DNA from: a bacterium
Lineage (GTDB): Bacteria; Bacteroidota; Ignavibacteria; Kapaibacteriales; UBA961
NCBI GenBank assembly: GCA_022844575.1
Contig: JALHLL010000104.1
Location: forward strand, 1 to 11,414
Direction of reading: 5' to 3'
DNA: 11,414 nt
The notes beneath the pieces are model-generated. The model worked only from the letters and a program-made list of their open reading frames with translations, was not told where the DNA came from and did not search any database. A program made the translations under genes and the position numbers. Within the stretch, counting starts at the first letter, position 1, and each line of letters opens with the position of its first letter. This document shows positions 5,612-11,414 of the stretch, piece after piece.

Positions 5612-8140
5612 ATGACTTCGCGACAGATTCGTCAATCATTTTTAGATTTTTTTAAGAATAAACAACATAAGATAGTTCCGAGTGCTCCCGTGATACCTCA
5701 TGGTGACCCAACCCTTTTATTTACAAACGCCGGAATGAATCAGTTCAAGGACGTATTTCTTGGACAGGGAAAAAGAGATTATACACGTTGCGCCGATACG
5801 CAAAAGTGCATACGCGTTTCGGGTAAACACAATGATTTGGAAGAGGTTGGATACGACACTTATCATCATACATTGTTTGAGATGTTAGGTAATTGGAGTT
5901 TTGGTGATTATTATAAGCAAGAAGCAATTTCATGGGCATGGGAACTCTTAACCGATGTATGGAAATTACCAAAAGAAAGACTCCATGCGACTGTTTTCAG
6001 AACAGATGATGAAGCATTTGCATTGTGGAGACAGTACTTGCCTGAAGATAATATCCATTACTTCGACGAAAAAGATAATTTTTGGGAAATGGGCGATACC
6101 GGACCTTGTGGCCCTTGCTCAGAAATACACTTTGACCGAACACCTGACTTAACGGGCGGCGGACTTGTGAATGCAGGAGTACCTGAAGTAATTGAAATAT
6201 GGAATTTGGTGTTTATTCAATACAATCGGCAATTGGACGGAACCTTAGTACCCCTAACAAGCAGGCATGTGGATACTGGCATGGGATTCGAGAGAATTTG
6301 TGCAGTTATGCAGAATAAGTTCTCTAATTATGACACCGATGTATTCGCACCGATTCTTCAAGCAATCGAACATATTACTGAACGAACTTATTCGCAAGAA
6401 TTGGATAATAAAGACGGCATCGCAATGCGTGTAATAGCCGACCATATAAGAACTCTGTCGTTCGCTATTGCTGATGGTGCTGTACCAAGTAATGATGGAC
6501 GAGGTTATGTATTGCGAAGGATACTTCGTCGGGCATCGCGATATGCCAGAAATTTGGGTTGTAATGTACCTGTTTTATACAAATTGGTGGCAGTACTCGC
6601 CGAAACAATGGGCGATGTTTTTCCTGAAATTATAGAGCGCCGAAGTCATATAGAACGTCTTATAAAAAGTGAGGAAGATAGTTTTTTACAAACCCTCGAT
6701 AGAGGTATAGAGCGTTTTGATGCTTTGGAACAATCAACGAACGATGAAAAAAGAATTTCGGGTGCAGATGCCTTTCAATTATATGACACTTTCGGTTTTC
6801 CACTTGACTTAACCGAATTGATGGCTCGCGAACGCGGTTATTCGGTTGATGTTGAAGGATTTTCATTACTGTTGGAAGAACAACGCGAGCGTTCGCGGCA
6901 AGCAAGAAAAAAGCATATACAATCTGCTGATATACCTGTCTTGCATGATAAGTCGGAATTTATAGGATGGGAAACTCTTACTTCAGAAGCGAAAGTGGTA
7001 TATGTATCGCAAGATCAGGTAGTGTTGGAGCAAACACCGTTTTACTCTGAAATGGGTGGACAGATTTCCGATACAGGAACGCTCATTGTCGGGGGAAATT
7101 CGTTCGACGTGATAGATGTGAGAAAGTCAGGAGATGCCTTCGTGCATTTTGTGAATGGCGAGATTGATGTGAATGTCAATGATACCGTTTTGGCTCAAGT
7201 AAACTCGAATCGCCGTTGGGATATTCAAAGAAATCACTCGGCAACACATTTGATTCATGAGGCATTACGAAGAGTTCTCGGTACACATGTGCAACAAGCA
7301 GGGTCACTTGTTTCCGACGACCATCTACGTTTTGATTTTTCCCATTTTCAAAAACTGGAAATGTCGGAATTAACTGATATCGAGAGTATGGTCAATGAAA
7401 AAATTCGAGAAAGAATACCTGTATCCACTCTTGAGCTTATTACCGATGAAGCACGAAAAATTCCCGGCGCAAAAATGTTTTTTGGAGATAAATACGGCGA
7501 TAAAGTACGTGTTGTTATTATTGATGAAAAGTTTTCGGTAGAGTTTTGCGGTGGAACACATGTACGGAACACAAGCGAAATAGGATTGTTCAAAATCATC
7601 GCCGAATCTTCAATCGCTTCAGGTGTGCGACGGTTGGAAGCGGTTACATCTTCGGGTGTTTTGAAGCATATACATGATTTGAATAAACGTGCTGATGAAC
7701 AGGTACATAATTCCGAAATGCTACACTCCAAAATTACGGAATTGGAGAAAGAGATTTCCCGTTTAAAAATTGAAAAGATATCAACAACATTGCAACAATC
7801 GGTTTTTTCAGCGCATATAAGTAACGGAGTTAAAGTTGTTGCAGAGCAAATACCGACGGTAAATAGCGATGAACTTAAGTCTCTTGGGGATGTATTACGC
7901 GATCTATTAAAAAACAATGGTATCGGTTTATTAGGATCGGTACAAGATGATGGCAAAGTATTACTAATTTGTGTTGTCTCCGATAATCTTGTCGGTACAT
8001 ATTCTGCCGGACAATTAGTAGGAGCAATAGCAAAAAAACTTGGCGGTGGTGGTGGTGGCAAACCTCATTTGGCAACGGCAGGTGCTAAAGACGCTACCTT
8101 GTTAAAAACTGAATTACAGAACTTTATTGAACAATTTTAA
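5612..8140 (+). CDS. alaS: Alanyl-tRNA synthetase
   Basis: This enzyme charges tRNA(Ala) with alanine and clears mischarged Ser and Gly. At 842 residues it is slightly shorter than the E. coli enzyme (876) but has all parts. The class II catalytic core (about 1-440) holds FTNAGMNQFKDVFLG (37-51), CADTQKCIRVSGKHND (60-75) and HTLFEMLGNWSFGDYY (86-101). The tRNA-recognition helices follow, including GRGYVLRRILRRASRYAR (296-313). The editing domain has MGGQ (481-484) and the zinc ligands H542xxxH546 and C646GGTH650. The C-Ala domain includes six glycines from residue 811, followed by KPHLATAGAK. There is no Shine-Dalgarno sequence. Start codon choice is supported by the N-terminus aligning with the family pattern (IRQSFLDFFKNKQHKIVPSA). 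It heads a run of five plus-strand genes with short gaps. Confidence 0.97.
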   Translation: MTSRQIRQSFLDFFKNKQHKIVPSAPVIPHGDPTLLFTNAGMNQFKDVFLGQGKRDYTRCADTQKCIRVSGKHNDLEEVGYDTYHHTLFEMLGNWSFGDYYKQEAISWAWELLTDVWKLPKERLHATVFRTDDEAFALWRQYLPEDNIHYFDEKDNFWEMGDTGPCGPCSEIHFDRTPDLTGGGLVNAGVPEVIEIWNLVFIQYNRQLDGTLVPLTSRHVDTGMGFERICAVMQNKFSNYDTDVFAPILQAIEHITERTYSQELDNKDGIAMRVIADHIRTLSFAIADGAVPSNDGRGYVLRRILRRASRYARNLGCNVPVLYKLVAVLAETMGDVFPEIIERRSHIERLIKSEEDSFLQTLDRGIERFDALEQSTNDEKRISGADAFQLYDTFGFPLDLTELMARERGYSVDVEGFSLLLEEQRERSRQARKKHIQSADIPVLHDKSEFIGWETLTSEAKVVYVSQDQVVLEQTPFYSEMGGQISDTGTLIVGGNSFDVIDVRKSGDAFVHFVNGEIDVNVNDTVLAQVNSNRRWDIQRNHSATHLIHEALRRVLGTHVQQAGSLVSDDHLRFDFSHFQKLEMSELTDIESMVNEKIRERIPVSTLELITDEARKIPGAKMFFGDKYGDKVRVVIIDEKFSVEFCGGTHVRNTSEIGLFKIIAESSIASGVRRLEAVTSSGVLKHIHDLNKRADEQVHNSEMLHSKITELEKEISRLKIEKISTTLQQSVFSAHISNGVKVVAEQIPTVNSDELKSLGDVLRDLLKNNGIGLLGSVQDDGKVLLICVVSDNLVGTYSAGQLVGAIAKKLGGGGGGKPHLATAGAKDATLLKTELQNFIEQF

Positions 8141-8160
8141 TTATATATATTTAACTATTT

Positions 8161-8550
8161 ATGAGTTATGAAGCAAGCGGGAAACTGATAGAAAAGTACC
8201 CTGAACAACAGCTTACGGAAAAATTCCGTAAAAGAGAATTTGTAGTGGAAATACCAGATGGTATGTATCCTCAGCAGATTAAGTTTGAATTAACGAATGA
8301 TCGTTGTTCGGCATTAGATAATTTCGATGTTGGTGATGATATGCGTGTACACTTTCAATTAAGTGGAAGAGGGTATGAAAAAGACGGCAAAAAGGTCTAT
8401 TTCACCAATATTCGTGCGTGGCGTTTGGAAAAAACGTCTTCTAATTCAATACCTTCATCATCACGTCAGGAATCGGGATATTACCCGGAGCAGCCGAACT
8501 ACGGCAATGCACTTTCTCAACATAATGCCAATGATGATATTCCATTTTAA
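8161..8550 (+). CDS. DUF3127 OB-fold protein with SSB-like C-terminal tip
   Basis: This 129-residue protein matches the DUF3127 pattern. The N-terminal region of about 91 residues begins SYEASGKLIEKYPEQQ, has the strand KREFVVEI, then DDMRVHFQLSGRGYE and FTNIRAWRLE, consistent with a single OB fold. Residues about 92-121 form a flexible Ser/Asn/Gln-rich linker, and the protein ends in NDDIPF. The layout of OB fold, disordered linker and acidic tip ending Pro-Phe is that of single-stranded DNA-binding protein, whose last residues (DDDIPF in E. coli) recruit repair and replication enzymes. DUF3127 is found mainly in Bacteroidota and has no firmly assigned role as far as I know; single-stranded DNA binding is an inference. 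It starts 20 bases after alaS and ends 25 bases before the exonuclease III gene. Confidence 0.87.
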   Translation: MSYEASGKLIEKYPEQQLTEKFRKREFVVEIPDGMYPQQIKFELTNDRCSALDNFDVGDDMRVHFQLSGRGYEKDGKKVYFTNIRAWRLEKTSSNSIPSSSRQESGYYPEQPNYGNALSQHNANDDIPF

Positions 8551-8575
8551 TTAATAATTTTTTCTCAGAACAATA

Positions 8576-9343
8576 ATGAAAATAGTATCTTGGAATGTAA
8601 ACGGTATCCGCGCAGTACATACTAAAGGATTATTCCTTGAGTTTTTAAATAATGAAAAGCCGGACATTCTCGGCATTCAGGAAACAAAAGCGGAAAGAGA
8701 ACAATTAAAGGATGATCTTTTAGCACCTGAAGGATATACTTCCTATTTTCATTCATGCAGAAGGAAAAAAGGTTATAGCGGTGTGGCATTATATACACGT
8801 GTACAACCGAAGTCTGTTTTTACGGAAATAGGTATTGAAAAATTTGATGAAGAAGGACGCATAGTAGCAGCCGATTTCGGTGATTTTACATTACTGAATG
8901 TTTATTTCCCTAATGGTGGTAGTCGGGATGAAAGACTTCAATATAAGCTTGAATTTTACGATGCTTTTTTCGCCTATTGCGAAAACTTACGTAAGGGCGG
9001 TAAGAAGTTAATTATATGCGGCGATTATAATACGGCTCATTTTGAGATTGATTTAGCAAGACCGAAGGAAAATGTTAATACATCCGGTTTTATGGAAATA
9101 GAGCGAAAAAAATTGGATGAAATAACGACATTGGGTTATGTAGATACATTTCGCATGTTCAATAAAGAACCGAATAATTATACATGGTGGGATGTAAAAA
9201 CTCGTTCGCGTGAAAGGAATATCGGCTGGCGTATTGATTATCATTGGGTAACGAGCGATCTTGTACCTCGAGTAAAAAACGCAGCTATCATGTCTGATAT
9301 ACTTGGTTCGGATCACTGTCCGGTAACAATCGAATTGGAATAA
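8576..9343 (+). CDS. xth: Exodeoxyribonuclease III / AP endonuclease
   Basis: A 255-residue member of the exonuclease III branch of the endonuclease/exonuclease/phosphatase fold. It cuts DNA at abasic sites in base-excision repair and removes 3' ends. Catalytic residues are in place: Asn7 (SWNVNGIRA), Glu36 (IQETK), Tyr110 (NVYFPNG), Asp150 and Asn152 (CGDYNTAH), and Asp246-His247 (GSDHCP). The family motif WRIDYHWVT lies at 218-226. Length is typical (250-270) and the start is fixed by the conserved first strand MKIVSWN. It follows the DUF3127 gene by 25 bases and precedes the DUF5103 gene by five bases, so the three are probably co-transcribed. The name xth is by family; bacterial genomes use xth, xthA or exoA for this type. 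Confidence 0.95.
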   Translation: MKIVSWNVNGIRAVHTKGLFLEFLNNEKPDILGIQETKAEREQLKDDLLAPEGYTSYFHSCRRKKGYSGVALYTRVQPKSVFTEIGIEKFDEEGRIVAADFGDFTLLNVYFPNGGSRDERLQYKLEFYDAFFAYCENLRKGGKKLIICGDYNTAHFEIDLARPKENVNTSGFMEIERKKLDEITTLGYVDTFRMFNKEPNNYTWWDVKTRSRERNIGWRIDYHWVTSDLVPRVKNAAIMSDILGSDHCPVTIELE

Positions 9344-9348
9344 ATGCA

Positions 9349-10668
9349 ATGTGTGCAGAACTACGCACATTAGGGTTATTATATATAGCCATAGTTTTAT
9401 CTTTTTGTAATGTAAGTATTGCAAATGAAGATGAAACACCGACAGAATTACGATACCTGAGGGTATATGGTGGTACAAATGAACTTGCACCTCCGGTATA
9501 TATAATACCCGGTGGCAATGAAAATATTATTACTCGTGTCGGTTCAGAATTTGTTACAATCGAATTGGATGTATTTTCAGTTAATGCACCTGCAATGTAT
9601 GCCGTTTTAGTACATTGTAATGCTGATTGGAGCGAAGATAATAATGCTTTTTTGAATGACCCTACAAAAACGCGAACAAGTAATTTTGTTTGGAATCCCG
9701 CTACAACATCTTCACGATATTTTACTTTCAGAGGTACTCTTTCATTACCTGATGTGCAGACAAAAATTCGTTTTGGCGGAAATTGGAAAGTAAAAATATT
9801 CGATTATGATAATGAGAGCGAAAAACCTTTTGCAGAAGCACGTTTTTTTGCTGTAGAGCCGAAAGCATTTGCCGATATACAATTATTTCCCGACGTATAT
9901 CAACCGGTAGCCGGAATAACACCTTCGGCAAATACGATTGATATCGTTGTACAAGGGTCGAACAGACTTTTTGATCTAATGCAAAACACTGCTGTTTTAT
10001 ATAAAAACCATAGGTGGAATGAACCGATTACGATAACGGAATATGAAGATGAGGATATTTCAAAAAGATTTAAGTACAAATTCGCCAAATCCGTAACAGG
10101 AACTATATCGATAATAAAACGGTATCGTGCCGAGAAAATCCCTACTGAAAATGAATATCGTGTATTTGACCTCAACAATGTATCATTATACCCCAATCCG
10201 ACACATATAGCAAGACAGCAATTTATGGATTTGCCAAGAAACGGCGGCTTCAATTTTCCTGATAATGACGGAGCATTTTTTGCACGTTATGTCTCCCCTA
10301 CTTATGATGAATACCTACCTGTTGAATTTGTTTTCGACCACGAATTTAGGGGTAAAGCAAACAGAGACGTATTTGTAAGCGGTTCATTTAACAACTGGAA
10401 TCCCGATAGAAATTGGATAATGTCTTACGATCCGGAAAAACGTCTTTATAAGCTCCGTGCAATGCTTAGAAGAGGGATGCACGATTATTTGTATGCTACA
10501 GCAGACTTGAATAGCGATACGGGCGAAGTGGAAAATTTGGATTATACGGAGTATGAAGGAAATTCTACTGTATCTAATAATTCATATATAGGTATTATAT
10601 ATTATAAGGATCAAAATTTTGCAGGGTATGATACCATTATAGCAATAGCTTCTTCCAATCCATTCTAA
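9349..10668 (+). CDS. DUF5103 family protein, probable type IX secretion system plug
   Basis: A 439-residue exported protein with a signal peptide (hydrophobic residues 7-24, cleavage probably after Ala25). It fits DUF5103, the family of the Plug protein that closes the periplasmic side of the SprA translocon in type IX secretion. Landmarks are LRYLRVYGGTNEL (34-46), MYAVLVHCNADWSEDN (83-98), YRVFDLNNVSLYP (270-282), a central DNDGAFFARYV (305-315), and the C-terminal NSYIGIIYYKDQNFAGYDTIIAIAS (411-435). Residues about 325-385 include VFVSGSFNNWNP and YKLRAMLRRGMHDYLYA, an immunoglobulin-like E-set/CBM48 module. Length matches the family (about 400-440). The start is five bases after xth; another ATG at 9344 is out of frame. 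No sorting domain is present, as expected for a periplasmic component. Family confidence is high; the plug role in this organism is inferred from the family. Confidence 0.85.
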   Translation: MCAELRTLGLLYIAIVLSFCNVSIANEDETPTELRYLRVYGGTNELAPPVYIIPGGNENIITRVGSEFVTIELDVFSVNAPAMYAVLVHCNADWSEDNNAFLNDPTKTRTSNFVWNPATTSSRYFTFRGTLSLPDVQTKIRFGGNWKVKIFDYDNESEKPFAEARFFAVEPKAFADIQLFPDVYQPVAGITPSANTIDIVVQGSNRLFDLMQNTAVLYKNHRWNEPITITEYEDEDISKRFKYKFAKSVTGTISIIKRYRAEKIPTENEYRVFDLNNVSLYPNPTHIARQQFMDLPRNGGFNFPDNDGAFFARYVSPTYDEYLPVEFVFDHEFRGKANRDVFVSGSFNNWNPDRNWIMSYDPEKRLYKLRAMLRRGMHDYLYATADLNSDTGEVENLDYTEYEGNSTVSNNSYIGIIYYKDQNFAGYDTIIAIASSNPF

Positions 10669-10705
10669 GTAAAAAAACTTCGCATAATAACACTCTCAAT
10701 ATCTT

Positions 10706-11414
10706 ATGAAAATTTACAACAATGTACTAAGTTTAATCGGCAATACGCCTTTGGTAGAATTACATTCTGTAACAAAAGGAATACAAGCAAAAGTATTTGC
10801 AAAACTGGAAAGCAGAAATCCGGGTGGTTCCGTAAAAGACCGTATCGGTGTTGCCATGATTGAAGAAGCCGAAAAAGCGGGTAGAATAAAACCGGGTGAC
10901 TTAATTATTGAACCGACAAGTGGTAATACCGGAATAGGACTTGCTCTTGCAGCACGATTAAAGGGATACCGTTGTTTATTTATTATGACAGACAAGGCAT
11001 CACAGGAACGTGTACGTTATTTGAAAGCACTTGGTGCTGATGTTCTTATTGTTTCATCGGCAGCAAAGTCCAGTTCACCGGAATATTATTATAATACGGC
11101 GGTACGTCTTGCAACCGAGATACCTAATGCAATCATGCTTAACCAGTATGATAATCCTGCGAACCCGGGTATTCATGAAATAAGCACCGGACCCGAAATT
11201 TGGAATGATACTGACGGTAAGGTCACGCATTTTATATCCGGAATTGGAACCGGAGGAACAGTTTCCGGTACGGCTCGTTACTTAAAATCTAAAAATCCGA
11301 ACATAAAAATTATTGCTGCCGATCCTGTCGGTTCATCAATCAAGACATTCAAAGAAACGGGTAGATTAGTTGAGGCCTTGCCGTATTTGGTTGAAGGTGT
11401 TGGGCAGGAACGCA
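10706..11414 (+). CDS. Cystathionine beta-synthase / cysteine synthase family PLP enzyme, 5' part
   Basis: The first 236 residues are present and the gene runs off the window end. It is a fold-type II pyridoxal-phosphate enzyme. The Schiff-base lysine is Lys44 in GGSVKDRI, the substrate loop is TSGNTG (71-76) and the phosphate-binding loop is GTGGT (181-185). Segments such as SSSPEYYYNTAVRLATEIPN (122-141), NQYDNPANPGIHEISTGPEIW (146-166) and AADPVGSSI (204-212) resemble cystathionine beta-synthase more than O-acetylserine sulfhydrylase (CysK). It would thus condense serine or an acylated serine with homocysteine or sulfide. There is no N-terminal haem domain, as usual in bacteria. A C-terminal pair of CBS domains, if present, would lie beyond the window. 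The ATG follows the plug gene by 37 bases with no terminator seen, and the N-terminus (YNNVLSLIGNTPLVEL) fits the family start. Confidence 0.88.
   Translation, partial: MKIYNNVLSLIGNTPLVELHSVTKGIQAKVFAKLESRNPGGSVKDRIGVAMIEEAEKAGRIKPGDLIIEPTSGNTGIGLALAARLKGYRCLFIMTDKASQERVRYLKALGADVLIVSSAAKSSSPEYYYNTAVRLATEIPNAIMLNQYDNPANPGIHEISTGPEIWNDTDGKVTHFISGIGTGGTVSGTARYLKSKNPNIKIIAADPVGSSIKTFKETGRLVEALPYLVEGVGQER

Noticed and set aside
8042..8059. A GGT-rich run resembling a microsatellite or phase-variable repeat.
   Set aside because: It encodes the six glycines of the conserved Gly-rich loop in the AlaRS C-terminal domain. The repeat unit is three bases, so length changes would not shift the frame.
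7348..8061. A 237-codon open frame antisense to alaS.
   Set aside because: It is fully covered by the conserved editing and C-terminal domains of alaS, and its product is a Ser/Thr/Pro-rich shadow peptide.
9053..9490. A 145-codon minus-strand frame spanning the xth/plug junction.
   Set aside because: It is antisense to the xth catalytic residues and the plug signal peptide, with a His/Ile/Tyr-rich composition that fits no family.
9900..10253. A 117-codon minus-strand frame within the plug gene.
   Set aside because: It is antisense to conserved DUF5103 sequence and has no start signal or family resemblance.
10714..10995. A 93-codon minus-strand frame at the right end.
   Set aside because: It is antisense to the PLP-binding core of the CBS-type gene, which is unmistakable.

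Overview
The window is about 11.4 kb of AT-rich, gene-dense DNA from a Gram-negative bacterium, most likely of the Bacteroidota/Chlorobi (FCB) supergroup. Three things point there: a DUF5103-type protein (the type IX secretion plug family), a DUF3127 OB-fold protein with a Bacteroidota-style DDIPF tail, and an envelope protein combining PD40 blades, a regulatory-like beta domain and OmpA domains. Most forward-strand genes lack a clear Shine-Dalgarno sequence, which also fits. A placement near Ignavibacteria/Kapabacteria is my inference and is not shown by the sequence. I see no tRNA, rRNA, CRISPR array, transposon or prophage. The first 13 bases match the common Illumina adapter and are not genomic.

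Left part (14-4299), all on the minus strand. In transcription order: a 291-residue outer-membrane beta-barrel protein, a 900-residue PD40/OmpA envelope protein, a rho-independent terminator, a small four-helix membrane protein of the YvlD/'phage holin superfamily IV' type, and the truncated start of a probable lipoprotein cut off by the contig end. This is an envelope block. The barrel and the PD40/OmpA protein probably work together at the outer membrane and peptidoglycan.

Middle (4300-8140), translation genes. After a 269-bp divergent intergenic region with an inverted repeat come gatC (amidotransferase subunit C), tsaB (tRNA t6A synthesis, opposite strand, tail-to-tail with gatC) and alaS (alanyl-tRNA synthetase, divergent from tsaB). 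All three act on tRNA charging or modification.

Right part (8141-11414), all on the plus strand and closely spaced after alaS (gaps of 20, 25, 5 and 37 bases). It holds a DUF3127 protein with an SSB-like acidic tip, exodeoxyribonuclease III (xth), the DUF5103 secretion-plug protein, and a cystathionine beta-synthase/cysteine synthase family gene cut by the window end. DUF3127 and xth may form a DNA-repair pair. The plug protein makes a second envelope/secretion locus in the same window as the PD40/OmpA protein.

I did not find a clearly new system. The points most worth a second look are the PD40-OmpA-OmpA protein with its barrel partner, the SSB-like tip next to xth, the secretion plug inside a housekeeping gene run, and the hidden lipoprotein start at the contaminated contig edge.
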